A program made the position numbers and the translations under genes. From an uncultured Collinsella sp. (GTDB lineage Bacteria > Actinomycetota > Coriobacteriia > Coriobacteriales > Coriobacteriaceae), in assembly GCA_959606065.1 (NCBI GenBank), contig CAUHHV010000015.1:1-51554 (forward strand): a stretch of 51,554 nucleotides of DNA, written 5' to 3'. Shown here piece by piece: positions 16,077 to 24,015 of the stretch. Within the stretch, counting starts at the first letter, position 1, and each line of letters starts with the position of its first letter. The notes under the pieces are model-generated. The model was given only the letters and a program-made list of their open reading frames with translations. It had not been told where the DNA came from and made no database searches.

Positions 16077-16079
16077 ATA

Positions 16080-16150
16080 TTTGGGACATGCCTGGAAATC
16101 TACTTTTTGCTACAGAGTGCGGAAAGGTGGATTTTAAGGCATGTCCCAAA
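16080..16150. repeat. 71-bp inverted repeat between convergent genes
   Basis: TTTGGGACATGCC (16080-16092) and its exact complement (16138-16150) are extended by partly complementary AAATCTAC/GTGGATTT segments. It lies between the HAD gene (+) and the Fur-family gene (-) and may serve as a bidirectional transcription end. Confidence 0.85.
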
Positions 16151-16153
16151 CAT

Positions 16154-16534
16154 TTATCGGCAGTCGGGGCAGAGACCCTCGAAGATGGTGTAGTGCGACG
16201 TGACGTGCCAGCCGATTTGCTCGGACGCCTTGGCGTCGAGCTGGGCATCGAAGGGGAGCGGTACATCGATGACGCGGCTGCACGAGGTGCAGATGATATG
16301 CGCATGCGGCTCGATCGTGCGATCGAAGCGGCTGCCGCCCGGCGTCTTGATGGAGAGGATCTCGCCAGCGTCGGCCAAGAGATTGAGATTGCGGTAGACC
16401 GTACCACGGCTGATTTTGTCATCCTGCGCGCGCACGACGTTGTAGATTTCGTCGGCGGTGGGATGGTTATAGCTTTGGCGCACGGCGTCGAGAACCAGCT
16501 TTCGCTGCCTGGTATTCCTTCTTTGCACCGCCAT
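16154..16534 (-). CDS. Fur/PerR-family metalloregulator
   Basis: A 126-residue DNA-binding repressor. The winged helix fills residues 1-80 (HPTADEIYNVV, ISRGTVYRNL) and the C-terminal dimer domain has a structural zinc site from CTSC and CPDC. The SRFDR and HAHIICTSC region resembles peroxide-sensing PerR more than classic Fur, but the sensing residues cannot be settled by eye. The ATG has AGAGGCGAGG upstream. A gapped palindrome at 16579-16596 could be its own operator. Confidence 0.88.
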   Translation of the reverse strand: MAVQRRNTRQRKLVLDAVRQSYNHPTADEIYNVVRAQDDKISRGTVYRNLNLLADAGEILSIKTPGGSRFDRTIEPHAHIICTSCSRVIDVPLPFDAQLDAKASEQIGWHVTSHYTIFEGLCPDCR

Positions 16535-16578
16535 GCGCCTCGCCTCTTTTCTATCAACGGTCGTAGGTAAATGATACC

Positions 16579-16596
16579 GTATTTAGCACACAATAC
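16579..16596. promoter_or_regulatory. candidate operator upstream of the Fur/PerR gene
   Basis: GTATTTAGCACACAATAC has GTATT/AATAC half-sites separated by 8 nt. It sits 45 bp upstream of the regulator start and touches the stop codon of the acylphosphatase gene. Autoregulation is common in this family. Confidence 0.35.
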
Positions 16597-17006
16597 TAAT
16601 AACGAGGAATGAAACCGTCTTCATTGGCAAGTGGGGCTCGGGTCTGGGCGTCTACGAGGCGAAAACGCGTTCCCATGCGCTCGTAGGAGGCATGAAGCGC
16701 CTCGAGATGAGATAGGATGTTTGCCGGAGCCCCCTGTATCTCCATCTCGACTGAGCCGTCTTCCATGTTACGCACCCAGCCGGTGAGTGCGCGTGCCTGC
16801 GCGAGGTTGGTGTTGGTAAAGCGAAAACCGACGCCCTGGACTTGCCCTTCCCAGCGCAGGAAATAGCGCAGGGGAGCGTCTTGAGTGGCCTCGTCGCTTG
16901 CGAGCACAGTAAGCCTGCGGCGCAGCTCGAGCTCGACGTTTGATGGTTTTTGAGGCTCTCGACTGCCGCCGGTGACGCTGGAGAAGAACGTATCGAAGAG
17001 GCCCAT
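16596..17006 (-). CDS. acylphosphatase with N-terminal extension
   Basis: A 136-residue protein. Its C-terminal 90 residues form an acylphosphatase domain with the GQVQGVGFR phosphate-binding motif and the NTNLAQARALTGWVRN stretch holding the catalytic asparagine. It hydrolyses acyl-phosphate bonds. The N-terminal 45 residues are an extension of unknown role. The ATG at 17006 is 2 bp from the stop of the upstream oxidoreductase, so the two genes are probably co-transcribed. Confidence 0.85.
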   Translation of the reverse strand: MGLFDTFFSSVTGGSREPQKPSNVELELRRRLTVLASDEATQDAPLRYFLRWEGQVQGVGFRFTNTNLAQARALTGWVRNMEDGSVEMEIQGAPANILSHLEALHASYERMGTRFRLVDAQTRAPLANEDGFIPRY

Positions 17007-17008
17007 CG

Positions 17009-18115
17009 CTATGCCTGCTTGCCTGCGTCGGCCGGGAAGGTTATGCCGGCCTGCTGGCGCACGGCATCCATGATACGCAGCGAGACGAGCGTGACATCGC
17101 GGTAGTGGCCAAGCTCGTGGCGTCCCGCCGGGGTCTCCCAAATCTCTTCCTTAACGTTATCGATGCCGTCGATGGCGGTGATAAAGTCCGCGAGCTCGTA
17201 TTCCATGGTGTTGCTTGACTTGGGAAGGTCGAGCGCGCGTCCGTTGCCGCCTTGCTCGCGCGGCGCCTCGGTCGCCGATCCGCGTACGACATCGCCGCGA
17301 TAGTCGATACGGACGTTGCGGGGCGTGGACAGATGGTCAATCTGGATAGTGCCACGCTCGCCTTCGATCTGCGAGGGCAGCAGGTCATTCGTAATTTTGG
17401 AGTGCGCGAGCTCGACGGAGATACGGCCACCGCCGTAGCTGGCAAGGATGGAACCGCAGCCATCGATGGGGCCGTGCGTGAGCTGTCGCGTGGTGGGCTC
17501 GAGCAGAGTGGTCATGCTCGTAAGGCCGGAGGGCATGCCGAAAATCTCGACCATGGGCTCGACGGTGTAGACGCCAATGTCCATGAGGGAACCCGATGCC
17601 ATATTGCAGTCGAAGATATTGGTGGCGCGTCCCGCGAGAATCTCGTTGTAGCGCGAGGAATATTTGCCAAAGCGCAATGAGGCGCGGCGGATGGGGGCGA
17701 TCTCGCCCAGGGCGTCCTCGATGGCGTGGAAGGCGGGATCGTGGAGGGGACGCATGGCCTCGAGGGCCACGACACCTGCTGCCTCGGCAGCGCGGAAGAC
17801 TTCCAGCGCCTGCGCTTCGGTGGCGCAGAAGGGCTTCTCGACGATGACGTGCTTGCCACCGGCGATGCAGGCAAGGGCCTGCTCGTAGTGAAGTGCGTTG
17901 GGGCTGCCGATATAGACGGCGTCGACGTCGGCGGCTGCCGCAAGCTCATCGAGTGAGATAAAGTTTCGCTCGCCATCGCGCTCGGCGGTAAAGGCAGCAC
18001 CGCGATTGGCATCGCGTGAAAGCGTGCCCACAAACGCGGCTTGGTCGTTGGCGTTGACGACTTGGATAAAGTCGTCGGTGATCATGGATGTGCCGATGGT
18101 CGCGATGCGCAGCAT
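17009..18115 (-). CDS. Gfo/Idh/MocA-family NAD(P)-dependent oxidoreductase
   Basis: A 368-residue dehydrogenase with an N-terminal Rossmann fold (MLRIATIGTSMIT) and the EKP motif (VEKPFCAT) of the Gfo/Idh/MocA family, followed by the large C-terminal beta-sheet domain. Members oxidise or isomerise sugars and cyclitols; the substrate is not evident. ATG 18115 has AAGGGGGA 4-5 nt upstream, while the longer open frame lacks one. It precedes the acylphosphatase gene with a 2-bp gap. Confidence 0.87.
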   Translation of the reverse strand: MLRIATIGTSMITDDFIQVVNANDQAAFVGTLSRDANRGAAFTAERDGERNFISLDELAAAADVDAVYIGSPNALHYEQALACIAGGKHVIVEKPFCATEAQALEVFRAAEAAGVVALEAMRPLHDPAFHAIEDALGEIAPIRRASLRFGKYSSRYNEILAGRATNIFDCNMASGSLMDIGVYTVEPMVEIFGMPSGLTSMTTLLEPTTRQLTHGPIDGCGSILASYGGGRISVELAHSKITNDLLPSQIEGERGTIQIDHLSTPRNVRIDYRGDVVRGSATEAPREQGGNGRALDLPKSSNTMEYELADFITAIDGIDNVKEEIWETPAGRHELGHYRDVTLVSLRIMDAVRQQAGITFPADAGKQA

Positions 18116-18188
18116 ACGTCCCCCTTGCGTTGTTTGGTCTACAGGATGAGTGTAGCGCGTGGGGATATAAAGCTGTGCGAAAACGCTA

Positions 18189-18674
18189 TTACAGGTCGCT
18201 CTCGTTAAAGCCGGTGTCGATATCGAGGTTGCTGCCGTCGGCCGCCGTGGTGGCGAGCTCATCGCAGCGCTCATTGAGCTCGTGGCCGGCGTGACCCTTA
18301 ACCCAGATGAACTCAACCTTGTGCTTGCTTTTGGCGGTGAGTAGGCGCTCCCACAGGTCGCGGTTCTTGACGGGCTGCTTGTTGGCGGTTTTCCACCCGC
18401 GCTTTTTCCAGCCGTCGATCCAGTGCTTGTTAAAGGCGTTGACGACGTACTGCGAATCGGAATGGACTTCGACCTCGCAGGGGCGGTTGAGTGCCTCGAG
18501 CGCCACGATAACGGCCATGAGCTCCATGCGGTTGTTGGTGGTCTTGGCGTAGCCGCGCGAAAGCTCGGAGGTAAAGGTCTTGCCGGCGGGGTTGGTGTAT
18601 TTGAGCACGGCGCCGTAGCCGCCGCGTCCCGGATTTGATCGGGCCGAGCCGTCGGTATAGATGATGACCTTCAC
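18189..18674 (-). CDS. rnhA: ribonuclease HI
   Basis: A 161-residue RNase H that degrades RNA in RNA:DNA hybrids. The carboxylate tetrad is visible as D8 (YTDGS), E51 (RMELMAV), D73 (HSDSQYV) and D138 (CDELA), with the helper histidine H128 (GHAGHE). The length matches the bacterial family. AAGGAAG lies upstream of the ATG. Confidence 0.95.
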   Translation of the reverse strand: MKVIIYTDGSARSNPGRGGYGAVLKYTNPAGKTFTSELSRGYAKTTNNRMELMAVIVALEALNRPCEVEVHSDSQYVVNAFNKHWIDGWKKRGWKTANKQPVKNRDLWERLLTAKSKHKVEFIWVKGHAGHELNERCDELATTAADGSNLDIDTGFNESDL

Positions 18675-18773
18675 GGGCTTCCTTTCTTTGAGTGCATTTC
18701 ATGTGAGTGACCATTGTAGCGCCATGCCCGCCGGGGGCCAGCAATCTACGATTTCTACCCCGTCTTCCGACTG

Positions 18774-19676
18774 TTAGCTGGCATGGATGATGCGGTTGAG
18801 CTCGTCGAGGTATTGCTGCAAGAGGAGAGAGGGCTTGCGCTCGTCGTGCATGATGTAGCCAACGTGCATCGTTGGGGCGTCTGCTAACGGGATCGATGCC
18901 ATACCCCATTGCATTTCATTGGAGAGGACTCCGGTCGACAGGGTGTAACCGTTCGACGTGATAAGCAAGTTAGTAAGTGTTCCGCGGTCCGAGATTCGTA
19001 TGTTGCGGTCGCAAGGGATATAGCTAAAGGGTTCCTCGGCGTAATAGAAGGAGTTTGAGGTTCCCTGCTCAAAGCTGTAGCGCGTATAGGGCGTGAGGTC
19101 GGCAAGGGACAGCTGAGGGCGGCGTGCGAGCGGGTGGCGCTCGCTCACGAAGACGTGGACCGTCGCGTCGAAGAGGGGATGGAAGCTTGCGCGGGCATCG
19201 GCGAAGGCCTTCTGCAGAACGCGGGCGTTAAAGTCATCCAGATACAGAATGCCGATATCGCTGCGAAACGCACGGACGTCATCGATGATCTGCGATGTGG
19301 TGGTCTCGCGCATGATGAACTCGAACTTGCTGTCGCGGCAGTGCTCGACTACGTTGACAAAGGCCTCGACCGAAAAGGCGTAGTGCTGGGCGGAAATGGC
19401 GAGGCGGGCTTGCGGGGTGCCGCCGTCCTCGTAGCGTGCCGCGAGCATGTCGGCCTGCTCTACGACCTGGCGCGCATAGCCCAAAAGCTCGGTGCCGTCG
19501 TTGGTGAGCGTGACGCCGCGGCTGGAGCGCGTAAAGATCTCCAGATGGAGTTCCTGTTCCAGGCTTTTGACGGCGTTTGAGATGTTGGACTGAGCGGTAT
19601 AGAGGCGCTGAGCTGCGGCGTTGATTGAGCCGGACTCTGCCACGGCGATCAGAAAACGAAGCTGCTGAAGGGTCAT
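18774..19676 (-). CDS. LysR-family transcriptional regulator
   Basis: A 300-residue regulator with an N-terminal LysR winged helix (residues 1-60, QQLRFLIAVAESGSINAAAQ) and a substrate-binding effector domain. It is divergent from metY, so control of sulfur amino-acid synthesis is likely, as for CysB/CmbR-type regulators. The start at 19676 is preferred because GAAAGG is 9 nt upstream; an ATG at 19685 directly abuts that site. A perfect gapped palindrome at 19696-19716 lies between the two genes. Confidence 0.88.
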   Translation of the reverse strand: MTLQQLRFLIAVAESGSINAAAQRLYTAQSNISNAVKSLEQELHLEIFTRSSRGVTLTNDGTELLGYARQVVEQADMLAARYEDGGTPQARLAISAQHYAFSVEAFVNVVEHCRDSKFEFIMRETTTSQIIDDVRAFRSDIGILYLDDFNARVLQKAFADARASFHPLFDATVHVFVSERHPLARRPQLSLADLTPYTRYSFEQGTSNSFYYAEEPFSYIPCDRNIRISDRGTLTNLLITSNGYTLSTGVLSNEMQWGMASIPLADAPTMHVGYIMHDERKPSLLLQQYLDELNRIIHAS

Positions 19677-19695
19677 CGACGCCATCCTTTCGATA

Positions 19696-19716
19696 GTTAT
19701 CTATAAAACAGATAAC
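19696..19716. promoter_or_regulatory. LysR-type operator candidate
   Basis: GTTATCT, ATAAAAC, AGATAAC: perfect 7-bp arms. It is 20 bp from the lysR start and about 20 bp upstream of the metY -35 element. This position suits both autoregulation and activation of metY. Confidence 0.65.
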
Positions 19717-19736
19717 AAGTTAGCGCTTTTTAGTGA

Positions 19737-19765
19737 TTGACCGAGGAAGACAATGTCCGTACTAT
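19737..19765 (+). promoter_or_regulatory. metY promoter
   Basis: -35 TTGACC (19737-19742), 17-nt spacer, -10 TACTAT (19760-19765). Transcription would start near 19772, giving a leader of about 177 nt that contains the short ORF at 19834. Confidence 0.6.
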
Positions 19766-19833
19766 TCAAAACACACAAAGGCGGTAGGTTATTAAGCCGA
19801 CTACGGAATCGGGACGCGAAAGGAGGCCCGCAT

Positions 19834-19887
19834 ATGAATTGCTTACCAAGACGAATGCCGGGCTCCTGTTTGCGCCCGTCGGCGTGA
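19834..19887 (+). CDS. putative 17-residue Cys-containing leader peptide
   Basis: MNCLPRRMPGSCLRPSA, with a textbook AGGAGG (19821-19826) 7 nt before the ATG. Cysteines at positions 3 and 12 precede a sulfur amino-acid gene. The 3' end overlaps a hairpin (CTCCTG 19863-19868 with CAGGAG 19889-19894, plus an inner GC pairing). Ribosome stalling at Cys codons could expose or hide downstream structures, as in cysteine-responsive attenuators of mycobacteria. The frame is open upstream to an ATG at 19753, but that ATG lies before the predicted transcription start. Function is inferred. Confidence 0.5.
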   Translation: MNCLPRRMPGSCLRPSA

Positions 19888-19948
19888 TCAGGAGACAGCG
19901 ACTTACTTCTCTCTTTTTACTTACTTTCGTTCGATCAAGGAGATCATC

Positions 19949-21259
19949 ATGAGCCAGTTCATCAACAACCCCGAGCACACCTTTGGTTTCGATACCCTGC
20001 AGCTGCACGTTGGCCAGGAGAGTGCCGATCCCGCATCCGACTCCCGTGCCGTGCCTATCTACCAGACCACGAGCTATGTGTTCCGCAACTCCCAGCACGC
20101 CGCCGACCGCTTTGGTCTTGCCGACGCCGGTAACATCTACGGCCGTCTGACCAACTCCACCCAGGGCGTCTTCGAGGACCGTATCGCCGCGCTCGAGGGC
20201 GGCGTGGCAGGTCTTGCCGTCGCCTCCGGCGCTGCTGCCATCACCTATACCCTGCAGGCTCTTGCCCAGGCTGGTGACCACGTGGTGGCTCAGAAGACCA
20301 TCTACGGTGGCTCCTACAACCTGCTGGAGCATACGCTCTCCCAGTTTGGCGTCGAGACCACGTTTGTCGATGCCCATAACCTGGAAGAGGTTGAGGGTGC
20401 CATCAAGGACAGCACCACGGTCATCTATCTCGAGACGCTCGGCAACCCCAACTCCGACATCCCCAACATCGACGCCATCTCCGAGATTGCCAAGAAGCAC
20501 GGTCTGCCGGTTGTCGTCGACAACACCTTCGGCACCCCGTATCTGTTCCGTCCGCTGGAGCACGGCGCCAACATCGTCGTCCACTCCGCAACCAAGTTCA
20601 TCGGAGGCCACGGCACCTCGCTGGGCGGTGTGATCGTCGACGGCGGTAACTTCGATTGGAAGGCGAGTGGCAAGTACGCCCAGATCGCTGAGCCCAACCC
20701 CTCCTACCATGGTGTTTCGTTTGCCGAGGCTGCCGGTCCCGCCGCCTTCGCAACCTATGTCCGCGCTATCCTGCTGCGTGACGAGGGCGCCTGCATCAGC
20801 CCGTTCAACGCCTGGGTCCTGCTCCAGGGCACCGAGACTCTGTCGCTGCGCGTTGACCGTCATGTCGAGAACACCAAGAAGGTCGTTGAGTTCCTGGCTG
20901 GCGACAGCCACGTCGCCAAGGTGAATCACCCGAGCCTGCCTGAGCACCCCGATCACGAGCTCTATCAGAAGTACTTCCCCCGTGGCGGTGCTTCGATCTT
21001 TACCTTTGAGATTAAGGGTGGCCAGGAGGCTGCATGGAAGTTCATCGATCATCTGCAGGTGTTCTCGCTGCTCGCCAACGTGGCCGACGTCAAGTCGCTC
21101 GTCGTGCACCCGGCTACCACCACGCACTCCCAGCTCTCTGCCGAGGAGCTCGCCGAGCAGAACATCACGCCCTCCACGATCCGTCTTTCCATCGGTACCG
21201 AGAACGCCGAGGACATCATTTGGGATCTGAAGCAGGCCTTCGCCGCGCTGGACGAGTAA
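19949..21259 (+). CDS. metY: O-acetylhomoserine sulfhydrylase
   Basis: A 436-residue PLP enzyme of the Cys/Met metabolism (trans-sulfuration) family that makes homocysteine from O-acetylhomoserine and sulfide. The PLP-binding lysine is K216 in HSATKFIGGHG; ETLGNP and VDNTFGTP are also characteristic. The length near 430 favours MetY over the shorter MetB/MetC enzymes. The start has AAGGAG 6 nt upstream. It is divergent from a LysR gene and preceded by a leader-peptide candidate. Confidence 0.94.
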   Translation: MSQFINNPEHTFGFDTLQLHVGQESADPASDSRAVPIYQTTSYVFRNSQHAADRFGLADAGNIYGRLTNSTQGVFEDRIAALEGGVAGLAVASGAAAITYTLQALAQAGDHVVAQKTIYGGSYNLLEHTLSQFGVETTFVDAHNLEEVEGAIKDSTTVIYLETLGNPNSDIPNIDAISEIAKKHGLPVVVDNTFGTPYLFRPLEHGANIVVHSATKFIGGHGTSLGGVIVDGGNFDWKASGKYAQIAEPNPSYHGVSFAEAAGPAAFATYVRAILLRDEGACISPFNAWVLLQGTETLSLRVDRHVENTKKVVEFLAGDSHVAKVNHPSLPEHPDHELYQKYFPRGGASIFTFEIKGGQEAAWKFIDHLQVFSLLANVADVKSLVVHPATTTHSQLSAEELAEQNITPSTIRLSIGTENAEDIIWDLKQAFAALDE

Positions 21260-21322
21260 GGCGACTTGTGCAAGGACCCCTTGCGACTCGATAGGTATAA
21301 CTGCATAAATGCCTGCTCAAGG

Positions 21323-21359
21323 CGCCTGCGCAAGCAATGGTTGCGCAGGCGTCTTTTTT
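21323..21359 (+). terminator. metY intrinsic terminator
   Basis: CGCCTGCGCAA and its exact complement enclose a 7-nt loop and are followed by GTC and six T residues. Confidence 0.9.
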
Positions 21360-21360
21360 G

Positions 21361-21570
21361 CATAGGAAGGGCGCTATTACAGGGTTTTTGGCATGCTTTA
21401 TGCATTCGAGTTGTGGAAAACTCCTGTTGAGAGGATGTGAGTTTTACGCAATTGACGTGCGCCTTTTGAGTAAAACCGCAGGTCGCGATTTGCTCGGGGT
21501 ACTATGCAGCGCGATTAAATCACACGCAGCTCACACGCAGCAAAAACGCACTACGGAGGTTTCCAGCTAC
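21361..21570. other. leader region of the secreted-protein gene
   Basis: No gene seen. A hairpin GTTTTAC (21441-21447)/GTAAAAC (21470-21476) lies midway. I compared it with the c-di-AMP (ydaO) riboswitch that often precedes wall-hydrolase genes and did not find its conserved core. Confidence 0.4.
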
Positions 21571-22338
21571 ATGAGGATCGATTCACGAAAACCGAAAGCC
21601 GCCGCCCTTTCCGCCGCTCTGACCGTGGCACTTTTGGCAGGCGCCGGCGCAACTGATGCCCACGCGGCAACACTGTCCGATACGGTTGGATCTACGCCGT
21701 CCGAGGCGACGCTGGTACAGCCCGTTGATTATCGCGGCGACGGTTATGGCTCTATGCAGGAGTGGAACGCCTCGATGGGGGCAAAGCGCGATTCCCTGGA
21801 GATGCGCGCTCAGATCATTATGAATATGTATGGCGACTATGCTACCGATGACGAGCGCGCTGTGTTGCAGGGTTGCATCGACGGCGCGGGTAGTCTGTTG
21901 ACGATGGGGGAGGTCGACGCCAAGTCGACCGAGCTCGATGAGCTTCGCTCCGCGCTCGAGGATGCCAAGCGCGAGGCGCTCGAGGCTGCCGCAGCCGAAG
22001 CCGAGGCCGTTCAGGCTTCGTATTACAACGCCGGCTCCGGCTCGTCTTATACGTCTGCTGCGTATTACGCGAACGGCTCGGGTCTGACGCGCTCGAGCGG
22101 CGTCAATAACTATAACGGCCGCCGCGAGACTTATTACAGCAGCAACGTGTTGTATCACCACCGCACGGGCGAGTGGACGCAGGATTCCGAGGGCTTTTGG
22201 CGCGATTCCGATGGTTACTACGTCGTTGCCGCGGGCGATAAGGCCCAAGGCTCTACGTTTACCGGTTCCAAGGGCGAGTGCAAGGTCTATGACTCCGGCT
22301 GCGCTGCCGGAACCACCGACTACTACACTGGCTGGTAA
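21571..22338 (+). CDS. secreted cell-wall-associated protein with C-terminal barrel-like domain
   Basis: A 255-residue exported protein. Residues 1-32 form a signal peptide with an AHA|A-type cleavage site. A charged helical, likely coiled-coil stretch with Ala/Glu repeats covers about 100-150, followed by a Tyr/Ser/Gly-rich linker. The final 75 residues (YYSSNVLYHH, DGYYVVAAGD, KVYDSGCAAGTTDYY) resemble the small double-psi-barrel/3D-type domains of actinobacterial wall hydrolases. This domain call is an inference. Two cysteines there could form a disulfide. CGGAGG lies 11 nt upstream of the ATG. It is monocistronic. Confidence 0.7.
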   Translation: MRIDSRKPKAAALSAALTVALLAGAGATDAHAATLSDTVGSTPSEATLVQPVDYRGDGYGSMQEWNASMGAKRDSLEMRAQIIMNMYGDYATDDERAVLQGCIDGAGSLLTMGEVDAKSTELDELRSALEDAKREALEAAAAEAEAVQASYYNAGSGSSYTSAAYYANGSGLTRSSGVNNYNGRRETYYSSNVLYHHRTGEWTQDSEGFWRDSDGYYVVAAGDKAQGSTFTGSKGECKVYDSGCAAGTTDYYTGW

Positions 22339-22524
22339 TTATTCTGCATCACGGATATTTGGCGGACGGGCGTCTTTACCGAGCTTTTGGACAACGTAGG
22401 GACGTCCGTTCTATGTATGCGCTTGAGCTAACAGAGCCCTTACCGTGACGGTACGTCGCGCATATGGGCGCGGGGCACACTAGTTCATGAGAAATAGGGT
22501 TTTTCTCGTGGAGGAAGTGGTCTT

Positions 22525-22731
22525 GTGAACGCTCGAGATATCGCCGTTGCCGCCGTTGCATTGACGCTTGGTTGCCTTGGTCCTACGGCCGCGCTCGTCG
22601 CGGGTATGCAGGGGTCTTGTGGGGCTGCCTCTATCGTGGTCGGCGCGTTGATCGCGGCCGCGCTGCTGGGAAGTGCGGGTGTAGTCCTTTGTCGCGACGA
22701 TGAGGACCAGGCGTCGGAGTTGCAGCTCTAA
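22525..22731 (+). CDS. small two-helix membrane protein
   Basis: A 68-residue hypothetical protein. Two hydrophobic segments (about residues 5-26 and 33-55) are joined by a short loop and followed by an acidic tail (CRDDEDQASE). GGAGG precedes the GTG start by 10 nt. No family was recognised. Confidence 0.55.
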   Translation: MNARDIAVAAVALTLGCLGPTAALVAGMQGSCGAASIVVGALIAAALLGSAGVVLCRDDEDQASELQL

Positions 22732-22768
22732 TCGTCGGGACATCGACTACTGGTTATAGACGAAGATG

Positions 22769-22806
22769 AAAGCCGCCGTAAGGGGAGTGCTCCTTGCGGC
22801 GGCTTT
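22769..22806. terminator. bidirectional terminator
   Basis: AAAGCCGCCGTAAGG and a complement with one wobble form a 15-bp stem around 8 nt, with A-run and T-run on the two sides. It lies between convergent genes. Confidence 0.85.
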
Positions 22807-22839
22807 GCTGTTGAGTCTGTTGACGTGGTGAGCCGGGCG

Positions 22840-23754
22840 CTACCAGCTTGCCTCGATATCGCGAATGCGCTGATAGAGCCATTCGTTCTGCGGTGTCTGG
22901 ATATCGTGCTTGGCCGCCAGGCGGCAGATGGTGCCAGCGAACTCCTCGACCTCGGTTTTGCGCCGCGCGACGCGGTCTTGCGCCATCGATGGCATGCCGG
23001 CAGGGTCGAGTCCCTCGATGAGGCGCACCATCTGCGTCAGGTCCGCCTCGGTCAGCTCGATGCCTTCGACATTGGCGACTGCAAGTGTCTCGCGCATGGC
23101 GGAAACAAAGCAACGGCGCTGCTCGGAGCCCTGTTTCGTGGCGCTTCCGTACGTGCCGCCGTAAGCCATGCAGGTCTGGTTGATGCCGTCGTTGAGCATA
23201 AGCTTGGCCCACATGCGGTGCTCGATGTCTGCCTCGACGGTGTGTGCGATGCCGCAACGCGTGTAGAGCTCGTCGATTGCGGTGATGGTTGCGGGATCCG
23301 TACCGGCTGCCGCGCCAAAGCGGATTTCTCCCGTGTTGGTGAAGGTGAGCTCTCCGTTGAGGAACACGGCGTCCATGCCCTGGCAAATACCAAGAACGGT
23401 ATGCTCCCAGCCAAAGCACTCGGCGATCTTTTGCTCGCTCGTAATGCCGTTGCACAGCGAGGCGATGAGCGTATTGGGCCCCACGACGCGCTCCATAGTC
23501 TTGAGTGCCACATCGAGCCCAGTCGTCTTGACCGTAAGAATGACCAGATCGGCAGGCGTTGCCTCGCTGGTGCGGACAGATTTGAGCGCGCAGGGCATGC
23601 CGTTGACGGTGAGCGCATCGCCCGCGTGACGCTCGAAACGGGCGTCATCCATAACGTATTCGACGGCGTCATTGCCGAGGGCCTTGGCGATCATGCTGCC
23701 GTAGAGCAGGCCGACGCCGCCCTTGCCGATAAAGGCGATCTTGTTGATCTGCAT
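22840..23754 (-). CDS. panE: 2-dehydropantoate 2-reductase (ApbA/PanE family)
   Basis: A 304-residue NADPH-dependent ketopantoate reductase. The N-terminal Rossmann motif GKGGVGLLYG, LVILTVKTT in the centre and the catalytic-lysine region MWAKLMLNDGINQ fit the family. ATG 23754 is preferred because GGGGAG lies 9 nt upstream; an ATG at 23763 touches that site. A terminator-like hairpin precedes it. No other pantothenate gene is nearby, so a paralogue acting on another 2-oxo acid is possible. Confidence 0.85.
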   Translation of the reverse strand: MQINKIAFIGKGGVGLLYGSMIAKALGNDAVEYVMDDARFERHAGDALTVNGMPCALKSVRTSEATPADLVILTVKTTGLDVALKTMERVVGPNTLIASLCNGITSEQKIAECFGWEHTVLGICQGMDAVFLNGELTFTNTGEIRFGAAAGTDPATITAIDELYTRCGIAHTVEADIEHRMWAKLMLNDGINQTCMAYGGTYGSATKQGSEQRRCFVSAMRETLAVANVEGIELTEADLTQMVRLIEGLDPAGMPSMAQDRVARRKTEVEEFAGTICRLAAKHDIQTPQNEWLYQRIRDIEASW

Positions 23755-23769
23755 GCGAATCATCTCCCC

Positions 23770-23800
23770 ATATAAAAGGCGCCCGCGTAAGGGGCGCCTG
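23770..23800 (-). terminator. terminator-like hairpin in the panE leader
   Basis: On the minus strand AGGCGCCC and its exact complement surround a 7-nt loop and are followed by TTTTATA, directly before the panE ribosome site. It could be an attenuator or the end of an antisense transcript. Confidence 0.5.
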
Positions 23801-24015
23801 ATGGATTGTATGCTGCCGGACCATGCTGCGTGCACCGGATGGCCGTATTTGTTTGTTGCTCCTTTCATCGGGCTTTTTGCTGATGTTAAAGCGGTGCCGT
23901 GACAGCTCGATTTCTGCTGCGTTACGATACGTTCTCGATTGCGATTCCACGATGTTTCGGCCGCGTGACCATTGTGTTTCGTCTTGCCGGGGCGCTGATG
24001 GCGAAAGGAGGGGCC

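Noticed and set aside
19753..19887. 44-codon version of the metY leader ORF
   Set aside because: Its ATG lies upstream of the predicted -10 element, so it would not be in the transcript; the internal ATG at 19834 has the strong ribosome site.
19743..19948. SAM riboswitch in the metY leader
   Set aside because: None of the conserved cores of SAM-I or SAM-IV riboswitches that I know are visible; the leader-peptide explanation fits better.
21361..21570. c-di-AMP (ydaO) riboswitch before the secreted protein gene
   Set aside because: The GGTACGGGGGA-type core and flanking conserved blocks are not found; only one simple hairpin is present.
22350..22413. Another long palindrome after the secreted protein gene
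   Set aside because: CGGACGGGCGTC and GGGACGTCCG pair over only about six bases once gaps are allowed; too weak to list with the others.
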